Shown here: positions 51,380 through 60,461 of the stretch, piece after piece
How the letters are laid out: each line of letters begins with the position of its first letter
Numbering within the stretch: position 1 is the first letter of the stretch
Position numbers and translations under genes: made by a program
NCBI RefSeq assembly: GCF_036898095.1
Contig: NC_090739.1
Span: 67,532,178-67,596,177, forward strand
Source of the DNA: Palaemon carinicauda
Lineage: Eukaryota > Arthropoda > Malacostraca > Decapoda > Palaemonidae
Direction: 5' to 3'
Length of the DNA: 64,000 bases
The notes under the pieces: model-generated
Told to the model about the DNA's origin: nothing
Seen by the model: only the letters and a program-made list of their open reading frames with translations
Database searches by the model: none

Positions 51380-52650
51380 GACAGCCAACATGGTTTTAGA
51401 CGAATCTTTTGGAATTTATTTATGTTTAGCATCTATGACAAAAGCAGGGCAAGACATCATAGACCTAGGCTTTCAAAGGGCTTTTGACAAAATTCCTCAA
51501 AAAAAAATTAATGGTCAAAATTAGAGCACTAGGCATCATTGACGAGCCTGCTGAATGGATCGAAGATAGGCTAACAAACAGAAAACAAAGAGTTGTACGT
51601 AATCAATTGAGAAGCATCAGAGTAGGCAGCCGTAACAAGCTAAGTACCTCAAGGATCTGTTCTTAGATCATTGCTATTTCTGATCTACATTAATGACAGA
51701 TTTAGGATTAACTAGTAGAAGTTCAGTGGCTACTTTCTTCTTGGTAAGGGTAGAAGACTCTTTGACTATGGTAAGCAGCTCTTCTAGGAGAGGGACACTC
51801 CAAAATCAGACCATTGTTCTCTAGTCTAGAGTAATGCCATAGCCTCTGTACCATGGTCTTCCACGGTCGTCTTGGGTTAGAGTTCTATTGCTTGAGGGTA
51901 CACTCGGGCACACTATTCTATCTAATTTCTCTTCCTCTTATTTTGTTAGTTTTTACAGTTTGTATAGGAAATATTTATTTTAATGTTATTTTAGTTCTTG
52001 AAATGTTTTATTTTTCCTTATTTCCTTTCCTCACTGGGCTATTTTCCCTGTTGGGGCCTCTGGGCATATAGCAAGTTGCTTTTCCAACTAGGGTTGTAGC
52101 TTAGCAAATAATAATAATAACAATAGCCAAATTTGCCGACAATACTAAATTGGGCATAAATGCTGTGAACTCAGAATACGTAGAAGCCTTATTGGAAATT
52201 TAAAGTCATGCACATAGGTCATAGTAACCCACAATCAGATTACTCACTGCTGGGTAATGAAGATCTCGGTACAGTATTATTATCAGCATGGATTTGAAGT
52301 TCACCAAACAGAACATAAAAGCTGAAAAGAAAGCATAGAAACTAATATGCTACATAAAAAGGGCATTTAAAATACAGAAACAAAGACACTGTACTACAGC
52401 TGTACACATCACTACTAAGACCCCATCTAGAATATAGAGTCCAATTCAGAAGGATATAGACAAACTGGAAGGAGTACAAGCTAGGGTCACCAAACTAGTT
52501 CCAACACTTAGGCAATTTGGATATAAACGGAGGATGGAACGTTTGAACTTATTTGATCTACAAACTCGACGATTAAAAAGACAGTTAAGAGGCAATCAAA
52601 ATTCATAAAGGAATAACAAATGTAGATCCAAACAATCTATTCACAATTAG
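51380..52650 (+). pseudogene. CR1/Rex-like LINE reverse transcriptase, split by a repeat
   Basis: The plus-strand coding shows 'DSQHGF'-type then 'KGLLTKFL' (near 51490), 'ALGIIDEPAEWIEDRLTNRKQRV' (51530-51590), 'VPQGSVLRSLLFLIYINDRF' (51650-51700), then an interruption. It resumes with 'AKFADNTKLG' (near 52128) and 'QLYTSLLRPHLEYRVQF' (near 52400-52450), 'KLEGVQARVTKL' and 'NVDPNNLFT'. Together these are RT motifs 4-7. In the catalytic FADD box the second Asp is Asn. Frames shift repeatedly. The interrupting repeat is at 51714-52128. Confidence 0.8.
51714..52128 (+). repeat. SINE-like repeat, full unit (copy 2)
   Basis: This unit of about 415 bases runs from GTTCAGTGGCTACTTTC to the tail CAACTAGGGTTGTAGCTTAG followed by an AAT-rich run. 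It sits between RT motifs of the LINE at 51380-52650, so it inserted after that LINE. Partial copies are at 44296-44530 and 63636-63770, both on the minus strand. Confidence 0.8.
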
Positions 52651-52780
52651 GACAGACATTTATATATTGCTCTCTCTCATTTTTTTCTTTAAATCTCATG
52701 ATTATTTGTTTACCATGAATTTTATTGTAACAACAGAAAAGGGATTTTGACGTAGGAAAAATCTATTTCTGGGCGAAGGA

Positions 52781-53036
52781 CCTGTGCCGCCCAGTGAATA
52801 AGCTCCATTTAGCACTTATTCTTAGGTAATTTACTGCTAAATATACCAGAGAAAAAATGTAAAGGAGTGCTAGGTTAACTAGCTCGCTCACCTATTGGTG
52901 TCGGTATAAAATTGGGCGTATATTCCAGAGGTCCCGCACTATTTAGATTAATCCACGACAGAGAACCCCAATAGAGGAGAGCCGTTCAACCTCACTCGGT
53001 ACTACTACAATGCATCCGCTCAGAACCCAACTCCTT
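52781..53036. repeat. DIRS F 3'-side terminal repeat
   Basis: This is the inverse complement of 60194-60447. Reading both by eye I found no substitutions beyond the outermost bases and a short A-run length difference. This near-identity indicates recent insertion. Confidence 0.92.
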
Positions 53037-53080
53037 AGCACCCAAAGTTTGGGGACTCCAAGGGAGAGGAGCTGGGAGGG

Positions 53081-53171
53081 TTCACTGGGCGGCACAGGTC
53101 CTTCGCCCAGAAATAGATTTTTCCTACGTCAAAATCCCTTTTCTGGGCTCGAACCTGTGCCGCCCAGTGAA
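53081..53171. repeat. DIRS F internal complementary region
   Basis: The left part is the complement of the left end (CGCCCAGAAATAGATTTTTC, CGTCAAAATCCC). The right part is the complement of the right end (CTGGGCTCGAACCTGTG). They are joined at CCCTTTTCTGGGC, and TTTCTG is the shared core. Confidence 0.9.
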
Positions 53172-53476
53172 TCTATACAAGAGAAAAATGTCACCAAACT
53201 TGCAAAATAAAGGAAAAAACATAAGCGTAAGAGAAAAACAGGATGCTTTAATCAGAGATGAGTACCAAAAAACAATTATAAGGGTATCTTAAATATGAAC
53301 ATAAATCCAATAAGGTAGGTATAATAATGCCGTGAGTGATAATATATACAGATACTCAGGAGCATAAAATTTACAAATATAATAACAGTATTCAGGTGCG
53401 CGACCAACGAATACAATAGGGTATAAATGAGGCAGGTAAGAGGGAGAGATAAAGAGTCAAGGCATTAACCTGAGAG

Positions 53477-56230
53477 TTACTCGTGAGTAACTACGCTCCC
53501 TGCGGCTACTGTAGAAAATTTTAGGGCTTCCAAATGTTTAAGGTAGTGTTTCTTGAACACTGACGGTGATTTCCACCCTGTATACCTGGAAAGGTCTGTA
53601 AAATTCATGTGGTGAAAGAAGTTCACCGAGGTGGCAACCGCCCTGATATCATGTGCAAGAGGAAAAGAGTCAGGGTTAGCTTGTTTAATAAAATACAAAA
53701 TTTGTTGCCTGATCCCTTTAATAGTAATGGTACCGCCTTGTTCTCTAACGAATAGAGGCCCCGAGGAGTTAGAGGAGGTCCGGGATACATAAGACCTAAG
53801 AGTAGTGACAGGGCACAGCGACGGATCTTGCGTGAGGGGAACAATTTTCCAGGAGGTCCATCTGTTTTGAGGGTCTTCATTCTTAGCCAAAAAGAATTTG
53901 TTAGGAGAAAGAAGGACCTCTCCTGAAGGCAGAAAGTCAATATGACCCGGGTCTCTCGACAAGGCTGCCAATTCAGAAATTCTTGCCCCGGAAGCCAAGC
54001 TCACTAAGAAAAGTGTTTTCCTGAGAAGGGGCATGTAACCACAAGAACTGTTAATGGTATCAGAAGCCAATTTGAGTACGTCATTAAGGAACCAGGTCAC
54101 CGGGGTAGGACGAGTAACCGGTTTCAGTCTGGCACAAGCTTTCGGAATTGAAGCTAACAAAGAGTCGGTTAAGTCTATGTTAAAACCCACTAGGAAGATC
54201 TTTTTCAGAGCCGATTTAATAGTGGTGATAGTATTGGCTGCCAGACCTGATTCTAATAAAGATCTAAAGAAAGTGACTGTAAGGTTCAAGTTCATACAGT
54301 TCACGTCTGAGTCTATTAAAAATTTTGCCAACTTTTTAACTGCAGAGTCATACTGACGGATGGTGGAATCCCGTTTATCCGATTCTAGGAACAAGGTGTT
54401 TTGAGGATCAATATTGGCACCATGCATAGCCGCAAACTTCATAAAGTCCATAAAGTTAGGGCGCTCTGAATGTTTGAGAAAGCGTACACAACGCGCGTTT
54501 GTACTATCTGAGACAGAACCGGATTGGGTATCGGGCGAGGGTATAATCTCAACTCCCGCAGGAGAGGATACCAGTTGCTCTTGGGCCAGTTGGGTGCGAC
54601 CAAGGCTACTTGTCCCTTGAAGGATCTCAGTTTGTCTAGAACTTTCAGCAAAAGATTCACCGGGGGAAAGAGATAAATCTTTTCCCAGTTGTCCCAATTC
54701 TGTGACATGGCGTCTGTGGCGTAAGCCTGAGGGTCTAGATTGGGAGCCACATATACTCTCAATTTGTGGTTGGATTCCGTGGCGAAGAGGTCCACTTGGA
54801 GACCGGGAACCTGAGAGAGAATCCACCGAAATGACTTTAGATCGAGTGACCATTCCGATTCTAGAGGGGAGGTCCGGGACAGGGCGTCTGCCACTACATT
54901 CCGGACTCCCGCCAGGTGGACAGCTGAAAGATGCCAACGGTTCGAGGCTGCTAGGGAGAATATGGCTACTAGAACATGGTTCAGAGGCCCTGACTTTGAC
55001 CCGCCTCTGTTGAGGCAGCGGACCACCACTTCGCTGTCGAGGACCAGACGAAGGTGTTGTTTCTTGGGAAGAGCGAGACGTTTCAGGGTTAGAAGAACTG
55101 CCATGGCCTCTAGCACATTGATGTGAAAATGGCGGAACAAGGGAGTCCAAAGACCTTGAACTTTCTTGAGCTGAGAATAGCCGCCCCAACCTGATAGGGA
55201 TGCGTCTGTGTGAATGATTAATTCCGGAGGCGGAAATCGAAGGGGAACTGACTTTGACAGACTGTTTGCTCTTGTCCAAGGAAGAAGTCTTTCCCGTAGA
55301 ATGGGAGGAAGGCGGACTTTCCTGTCCCGGAGCTTCCGGTTCGCCCTCGAACGCCAGACACGATTGATATCTTTCAATTTTGCCTTCAGAAGAAGATCCG
55401 TCACTGAGGCAAACTGAAGGGACCCCAGAATCTTCTCTTGGAGTCGTCTGGAACTTACTTTGTCTTTGAGAAAGCGTTTGGTGTTCCTTGCAATCTCTAA
55501 CCTCTTGGGTCTGGGAAGACACAGAGTATGAGATATAAGATCCCATTGCAGGCCGAGCCATTGGAACTTCGATTTTGGAAGAAGACGGGACTTCTTGAAG
55601 TTGATCTGGAAGCCTAGAGATTGAAGATAATGGATGACTTTGTGAGTGGCTTTTAGGCAATTTTGGGAGGTGTCTGACCAAATGAGCCAGTCGTCCAGAT
55701 AGGCTACTACTTGAATCCCTTGATTCCTGAGTTCCTGAACAGCGACTTCTGCTAGCTTTGTGAAGATCCTTGGGGCAATGTTGAGCCCGAAAGGCATCAC
55801 CTTGAAGGAGTAACTTTTGTCCCCTAAGCGAAAGCCTAGGTACGGACGGAAGTGTCTCGCTATCGGGACGTGATAGTAGGCGTCTGTAAGATCGATAGAG
55901 GTGGTGACGGCCCCACGGGGAAGTAAGGTCCGCACCTGCGAGACGGTAAGCATTCGAAACTTGTCGCATTGAATGGACAAGTTGAGAAAGGATAGATCTA
56001 GAATAACTCTTCTCTTGTCTGAATCCTTCTTCGGGACACTGAACAGCCGACCTTGAAACTTCAGATGTTTCGTTTCTTGTATGGCGTTCTTTTGTAAAAG
56101 ATCCTGGACAAATTCGACCAGGTCCGGAGTGGAATGTTGACGAAATTTGTTCGGAGGAGGAGGTCCTTGAATCCAACTCCACCCTAGTCCCTTGGAGATG
56201 ATACTGAACGCCCAAGGACTGAACCTCCAT
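53477..56230 (-). CDS. DIRS F tyrosine recombinase frame (917 codons; domain in C-terminal part)
   Basis: The domain fills about the last 330 residues (about 54440-53477). It contains the catalytic Arg in 'ASGARISELAALS', His and Arg in 'AHDIRAVATSVNF', a 'YTGWKSP' box and the nucleophile Tyr in 'FKKHYLKHL'. An N-terminal core-binding region precedes these ('RDSTIRQYDSAVKKLAKFL'). About the first 595 codons overlap the RT-RH frame in the -1 register and are Ser/Arg/Gln-rich with no domain, so the true start is unknown. The integrated frame is intact. The protein is clearly homologous to but well diverged from those of A-E. Confidence 0.9.
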   Translation of the reverse strand: MEVQSLGVQYHLQGTRVELDSRTSSSEQISSTFHSGPGRICPGSFTKERHTRNETSEVSRSAVQCPEEGFRQEKSYSRSILSQLVHSMRQVSNAYRLAGADLTSPWGRHHLYRSYRRLLSRPDSETLPSVPRLSLRGQKLLLQGDAFRAQHCPKDLHKASRSRCSGTQESRDSSSSLSGRLAHLVRHLPKLPKSHSQSHPLSSISRLPDQLQEVPSSSKIEVPMARPAMGSYISYSVSSQTQEVRDCKEHQTLSQRQSKFQTTPREDSGVPSVCLSDGSSSEGKIERYQSCLAFEGEPEAPGQESPPSSHSTGKTSSLDKSKQSVKVSSPSISASGINHSHRRIPIRLGRLFSAQESSRSLDSLVPPFSHQCARGHGSSSNPETSRSSQETTPSSGPRQRSGGPLPQQRRVKVRASEPCSSSHILPSSLEPLASFSCPPGGSPECSGRRPVPDLPSRIGMVTRSKVISVDSLSGSRSPSGPLRHGIQPQIESICGSQSRPSGLRHRRHVTELGQLGKDLSLSPGESFAESSRQTEILQGTSSLGRTQLAQEQLVSSPAGVEIIPSPDTQSGSVSDSTNARCVRFLKHSERPNFMDFMKFAAMHGANIDPQNTLFLESDKRDSTIRQYDSAVKKLAKFLIDSDVNCMNLNLTVTFFRSLLESGLAANTITTIKSALKKIFLVGFNIDLTDSLLASIPKACARLKPVTRPTPVTWFLNDVLKLASDTINSSCGYMPLLRKTLFLVSLASGARISELAALSRDPGHIDFLPSGEVLLSPNKFFLAKNEDPQNRWTSWKIVPLTQDPSLCPVTTLRSYVSRTSSNSSGPLFVREQGGTITIKGIRQQILYFIKQANPDSFPLAHDIRAVATSVNFFHHMNFTDLSRYTGWKSPSVFKKHYLKHLEALKFSTVAAGSVVTHE

Positions 56231-58347
56231 TTGTTGCGGAAGGCATAGAGCCTCCCCCCTACCTGCTGTACCTCAGTATTGGTTTGAGGAGTTGCCTCCA
56301 CGTCCGCCTCGGAAGTTCTTTCCTCTGCGAAAGGCTCTTCCCCTGCCTTTGTTCTGGTTAGAGCCACGGTGGTAGCCTCTACCTCTACCATAACTCTGGG
56401 AAGAGCTATGAGCCTCGTAGGACTGGTTAAAGGCAGGGACATGGCGGAGGCACCAGAAAGCTGGCTCTTAGGTAGCAGAACGGTGACATAGTCATCCGAA
56501 GGAGCCCGAGAGGTGGAAGGCTGTGCAGGGGCAACAGAAGATGGAGGAAGAGGCAGCCGGAAGTTGGATGAAGCACTCTGTTGTTGCCTGAACTGGGTGG
56601 AGGTATATGGTCTAAGCTTCTTCCTACCCCGGGCTTGATAATTTGCGGGGTCATACTTGCGTTTAGGGGTCAAACCCCAACGGGCTTTAAGGCTCTGATT
56701 AACCCTAGTGGCCTCCGCCAAGACTTCCTCTACGAGATCCTCGGGGAAGAGATTTGAACCCCAACAGGAGGACCGGATGAGTTTATTAGGTTCATGCCTA
56801 ATCGTCGCCTCAGCTAGAACATGCTTGCGACATCTGCGTTTAGCAGTAGCGAAGTCATACAAGTCATAATACAAAGACTGTAACGTAGCCTTGTTGAGAG
56901 ACTTAAAAATACTCTCCGTATCGTAAGTCAAGGCTATCGACTCCGTGGATGTGGCCAGGTTTAGAGTACGGCCCACACGTAGGCGGGAATCATATTCCTG
57001 TTTAATGAGGGATTCCGGGAGACGGGGAAGCTTCTCACTAAACAAGACTGAGGCACAGTCTGCTGCAAGCTTGCCGGAGGTAAAGGTGGTATGGACGTTG
57101 TCCCAACACTCAATACCTGAGGGAAGAAGGAGGGAGATTGGATCCACCTCTCGGATGGGAGGCAAGGGCTTCTCCTCCAGAGCATATTGAAAGGCAAGCT
57201 CTGCCACTTTATTGACGCATGGAGTCAAGGTGGTCTTGTCCATTAAGAACATCGTAAAGGAGCTTTTATAAGGCGTCAGCATGGTGTTAGTGCAGCCGAT
57301 GTCATTCAAAAATCTGGCCCAAACAGATTGGGCTTGCTCCTTCGGGAAGATGACCGTCTCTTTGGGGACCTTGTCTAATCGGACTAAAGCTTCCTCGGTA
57401 AGTCTGGCATAACCATGAAATGGAAATGCCAGACCCGGAGGAAAGAATTCAAAGTCCTCTAGAGGACGAGTGCCAAGGCCCTCCAGAGTCAACATTCCGT
57501 CTGAGAACGGGGAATGAAGAGCCATCCGCCAGGGGTTGTTCTTGGCAAACGGCGGGAGCTTAGAGGCATCCGGTATGAGAGAGCTTTGGACTCTCTCCGG
57601 AGCTCCTTGCTCTAAAGCCCCAATTCTCTGACCGAAGTTAGAGAACATCGTGTCCATCCTCGACTGCATCTCCGAAACCAACTTTGCCTGCATCTCCGAC
57701 ACGATGCGAAGCATAGTTGATTCGGAAAGGCCCGGGCTAGCAGCAGGAGGGGCGGAAGGAACTCCCGGGTCATGAGACTTAGAGGAGGAACCAGAGGTCT
57801 TTGAAGACGGGTTCGTACCATGTTTAGAGCCATGAGAAGTCTTGTGAGGCTTGCGAGCTTTGGGTAAGGTCCTTGAAGTAGACTTATCCTTAGGGGGAAC
57901 CGGGTATGAACGTTGAGACGAATCACGGTCCCCAGAAAATCCAAGAAAGGAAGAGCGATCAGAAGAAGAAGAAAGAGCGGGGCTGAGGATAGGAATCTCA
58001 GCGCCGGACACACCTGCCTCACTTACCACCCTACCTGTATCCGGCTCGTCTAGCAACATTGGTTCGACGTCCAGGTTCATGGAGGCAACATTGTCCTCCA
58101 GACCTCCGTGGGCGTCCGATGGATCTTGCTCTGGGTCGATGAGACCCGTTATAGTGGCATCAATGTGGGCAATGATGGGAGCTGCCACATGCCTAGCCAC
58201 AGCAGCTGAAGACTTGGCGTTGGGGTAAACCATGGTGCAGTAGTCCTCAGATAGGACGTACGGCCGCTTAGACTTTACATTCCGGGCAAACCCACCAACC
58301 CACACCTTCAGTGTGGCCCGAGCCGCAGACTTTTGCTCCGGGGATGC
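54439..58347 (-). CDS. DIRS F fused ORF1-reverse transcriptase-RNase H-methyltransferase-like (exon 2)
   Basis: This frame of 1302 codons joins in phase to a 57-codon first exon (58630-58460), giving about 1359 residues. Residues below count from the joined start. A probable coiled coil lies at about 266-304 ('MLRIVSEMQAKLVSEMQSRM'). Basic 'RRKYD'/'RGRKKLRPY'-type sequence precedes RT. RT has 'TTSIDLTDAYYHVP', 'MPFGLNIAPRIFTK' and active-site 'YLDD' at about 937. RNase H has 'LIIHTDASLSGWGG', 'NVLEAMAVLLTL', 'LDSEVVVRCLNRGG' and 'NVVADALSR'. The methyltransferase-like part has 'QVDLFATESN', 'YLFPPVN' and 'LVAPNWPKSNWY'. Unlike D, ORF1 and RT are in one frame. No stop or frameshift was seen. 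Confidence 0.9.
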   Translation of the reverse strand, partial: ASPEQKSAARATLKVWVGGFARNVKSKRPYVLSEDYCTMVYPNAKSSAAVARHVAAPIIAHIDATITGLIDPEQDPSDAHGGLEDNVASMNLDVEPMLLDEPDTGRVVSEAGVSGAEIPILSPALSSSSDRSSFLGFSGDRDSSQRSYPVPPKDKSTSRTLPKARKPHKTSHGSKHGTNPSSKTSGSSSKSHDPGVPSAPPAASPGLSESTMLRIVSEMQAKLVSEMQSRMDTMFSNFGQRIGALEQGAPERVQSSLIPDASKLPPFAKNNPWRMALHSPFSDGMLTLEGLGTRPLEDFEFFPPGLAFPFHGYARLTEEALVRLDKVPKETVIFPKEQAQSVWARFLNDIGCTNTMLTPYKSSFTMFLMDKTTLTPCVNKVAELAFQYALEEKPLPPIREVDPISLLLPSGIECWDNVHTTFTSGKLAADCASVLFSEKLPRLPESLIKQEYDSRLRVGRTLNLATSTESIALTYDTESIFKSLNKATLQSLYYDLYDFATAKRRCRKHVLAEATIRHEPNKLIRSSCWGSNLFPEDLVEEVLAEATRVNQSLKARWGLTPKRKYDPANYQARGRKKLRPYTSTQFRQQQSASSNFRLPLPPSSVAPAQPSTSRAPSDDYVTVLLPKSQLSGASAMSLPLTSPTRLIALPRVMVEVEATTVALTRTKAGEEPFAEERTSEADVEATPQTNTEVQQVGGRLYAFRNKWRFSPWAFSIISKGLGWSWIQGPPPPNKFRQHSTPDLVEFVQDLLQKNAIQETKHLKFQGRLFSVPKKDSDKRRVILDLSFLNLSIQCDKFRMLTVSQVRTLLPRGAVTTSIDLTDAYYHVPIARHFRPYLGFRLGDKSYSFKVMPFGLNIAPRIFTKLAEVAVQELRNQGIQVVAYLDDWLIWSDTSQNCLKATHKVIHYLQSLGFQINFKKSRLLPKSKFQWLGLQWDLISHTLCLPRPKRLEIARNTKRFLKDKVSSRRLQEKILGSLQFASVTDLLLKAKLKDINRVWRSRANRKLRDRKVRLPPILRERLLPWTRANSLSKSVPLRFPPPELIIHTDASLSGWGGYSQLKKVQGLWTPLFRHFHINVLEAMAVLLTLKRLALPKKQHLRLVLDSEVVVRCLNRGGSKSGPLNHVLVAIFSLAASNRWHLSAVHLAGVRNVVADALSRTSPLESEWSLDLKSFRWILSQVPGLQVDLFATESNHKLRVYVAPNLDPQAYATDAMSQNWDNWEKIYLFPPVNLLLKVLDKLRSFKGQVALVAPNWPKSNWYPLLRELRLYPRPIPNPVLSQIVQTRVVYAFSNIQSALTLWTL

Positions 58348-58459
58348 CTGAAATAATAGTGGGAATTATAAAAGGGAGACTCCCAATGGTCCTTCAAGAC
58401 CATAGATATCTTACTAATAGTAAATAAAATAAGAAGGCAATATAGCCAACGGGACTCAC
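58348..58459 (-). other. Predicted spliceosomal intron in DIRS F
   Basis: This 112-base segment runs from GTGAGT to a pyrimidine-containing TTATTTCAG on the coding strand. It is AT-richer than its flanks and contains in-frame stops. Removal joins the zinc cluster to the rest of ORF1 without frame change. Confidence 0.68.
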
Positions 58460-58630
58460 CGAGTCAGATCCAAGGGTAGTGATGAGGTCGAAGCAAATCA
58501 CACAGTTATCCGGGTGCCATACCACAACGTCTTCCAGTTGAACCCCACAAGGGGCGTGAGATCGGCAGACGGAGTGGCCACAAGGCTGGTGCAGAACAGC
58601 TGCACAGGCCGGCGTTAGACAATGCACCAT
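58460..58630 (-). CDS. DIRS F ORF1 first coding exon (zinc cluster)
   Basis: The Met at 58630 opens 'MVHCLTPACAAVLHQPCGHS' and runs through a Cys/His-rich region to 'NCVICFDLITTLGSDS' (57 codons). The spacing of Cys and His resembles the zinc clusters that start ORF1 in A and D. It ends at a consensus donor GTGAGT. The downstream acceptor TTATTTCAG at 58348 opens 'ASPEQKSAARATLKV', which continues the long frame in phase 0. Reading straight through the intron instead leads to a stop. The sequence before the Met, CTTTTTACAG, also looks like an acceptor, so a further noncoding exon may lie upstream. Confidence 0.75.
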
Positions 58631-58669
58631 CTGTAAAAAGAATAGTATATGAGAAACTGTAATTCTCTT

Positions 58670-59105
58670 AAGTAGGGGCGGGTCTGGAGGACCCGGGCCT
58701 AACATAGGTCTAACACAAGATTAAAGCTTAACTGTACTATTCTGTAAGTGGCCTAACATAGGTCTAACACAAGAATAGAGCTTAACTGTACTATTCTTTC
58801 AAGTAGGGGCGGGTCCGGAGGACCCGGGCCTAACATAGGTCTAACACTAGATTAGAGCTTAACTGTACTAGTCTTTAAGTAGGGGTGGGTCCGGAGGACC
58901 CGGGCCTAACATAGGTCTAACACAAGATTAGAGCTTAACTGTACTTTTTTTTTTTTTTTTTAAATTAATTTTTTTTTTTTTTTTTTAGGGCGGGTCCGGA
59001 GGACCCGGGCCTAACATAGGTCTAACGCAAGGTTAGAGCTTAACTGTAATAGTCTTACATAGGGGCGGGACCAGAGGTCCTGAGCCTAAACATAAGTCTA
59101 ACTTG
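58670..59105. repeat. Tandem repeat with GC hairpin in DIRS F leader
   Basis: There are five to six copies of a unit of about 75-90 bases. The unit contains GGGTCCGGAGGACCCG (a perfect palindrome in most copies), CCTAACATAGGTCTAAC and TAGAGCTTAACTGTAC. Copies start near 58672, 58750 (lacking the palindrome), 58800, 58882, 58983 and 59062. T-rich runs at 58946-58987 interrupt the array between copies 4 and 5. Confidence 0.88.
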
Positions 59106-60193
59106 AAACTAAAGTATAACCATCCATTCCGGTCAAGCCGGGAGCATAAAAAAGGATGCAATAACAAGGAATTAAGACACATAGTGTCTGATTTCCCGGG
59201 TGGGGTAGACCCCGGGGCCGGGAAATAAAGGTATATTCAATACCAATTCCTTTAGGGACTCCGGGGTAGTGATCTGTCATATATAATCATCATAGGAAAT
59301 GTTATAAAATAATAGGGGGGCGGAACTGTAACTAAGAACTGCCAATCGAACCCGGAGGGTTTCGTATAACATAAGCCAGAATGAAAAGTGAATATAAAAT
59401 AGGGTACACCGGGATCCAACTCTGTAGACCGGTGGCCAACCAGACTAGACAGAGACTAAACCGCCGGGCCACCCGGAGGACAAAGTCCATAAACACTTAA
59501 CTACCCCCTCTAAAAGGAGGGAAGGCAACGGTCCCTTAGTGGAGGGGGGAGAAGCCTAGCCTCCCACCTAGCTAGAGGGGGAGCGTGGGGGAGGATCACG
59601 TGATACAAGGCAGCAGGGCTACCAACTGACGATCCCCAATCAGACAGATCAAACGGAGTAATGGCACAAATATTCATTATAATAATAATAATAGCGTTAA
59701 ATATATGAATAAACACATAGAAAATTTTTGGGCAAGGCATGCAACATAAATAAATAAATCACAAAAGACACACCTGATGGCTAAAATAACATTGCCGCCT
59801 TAGCACGGTCGGCAGCCATAGCGATACGTAAATGATATCGGCCCAAAAATTGAACCACGAGGATTCTAAACGCTAAATAATGAATATTCACAATAACAAA
59901 TAATATTTGATAATAAAAATAATACACATAGTAACCCCGCAAGTGAAAATTAAAAGCTCTCAAAAACAGGAGTACCAACTGTAGTGAAATCAAGCAAGAT
60001 CGGTATGAACGAAGAGAATAACTCCTATAATATAAATATTAAACGATCTAGGTTGCTCAAAACACAGTAAAATCCAGCTTGGTACTTAACTTAGACGGTG
60101 TCTCCTGGGAAACCGACGAAGCCATAATTCACTAGAAAATATCCAAAAGCGAGAGCACCAGAAAAAAGCGGGTTACTTTGAACGTTGTGCTAA
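59106..60193 (-). other. DIRS F 5' leader region
   Basis: This noncoding stretch between the tandem repeat and the terminal repeat has mixed GC-rich (59190-59600) and AT-rich (59640-60060) sequence. GGCCCGGCGGTTTAGTCTCT-type blocks near 59430-59475 and a CCCCCTCTAAAAGGAGGG inverted pair at 59504-59521 could fold. No coding is recognised. Confidence 0.5.
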
Positions 60194-60447
60194 AAGGAGT
60201 TGGGTTCTGAGCGGATGCATTGTAGTAGTACCGAGTGAGGTTGAACGGCTCTCCTCTATTGGGGTTCTGTCGTGGATTAATCTAAATAGTGCGGGACCTC
60301 TGGAATATACGCCCAATTTTATACCGACACCAATAGGTGAGCGAGCTAGTTAACCTAGCACTCCTTTACATTTTTTCTCTGGTATATTTAGCAGTAAATT
60401 ACCTAAGAATAAGTGCTAAATGGAGCTTATTCACTGGGCGGCACAGG
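60194..60447. repeat. DIRS F 5' terminal repeat
   Basis: This is the inverse complement of 52781-53036. It lies at the upstream end of the coding strand and therefore probably holds the promoter, but I see no confident core promoter motif. Confidence 0.92.
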
Positions 60448-60461
60448 TTCGAGCCCAGAAA

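Larger units (their letters stand above)
52733..60461 (-). mobile_element. DIRS-like retrotransposon F (apparently intact, separate family)
   Basis: This element is 7.7 kb. Terminal inverted repeats of about 255 bases (52781-53036 and 60194-60447) read as essentially identical. The internal complementary region is at 53081-53171. The borders share the core CAGAAA (52733-52738 and 60456-60461) with no target-site duplication. Coding on the minus strand is zinc-cluster exon, a fused ORF1-RT-RNase H-methyltransferase-like frame, and a recombinase frame overlapping in the -1 register. A GC-rich tandem repeat fills the leader. Protein and terminal sequences differ from A-E, so this is a distinct lineage. 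Confidence 0.93.

Noticed and set aside
54702..55417. Plus-strand frames opposite DIRS F RNase H
   Set aside because: They are antisense shadows of a clearly coding region.
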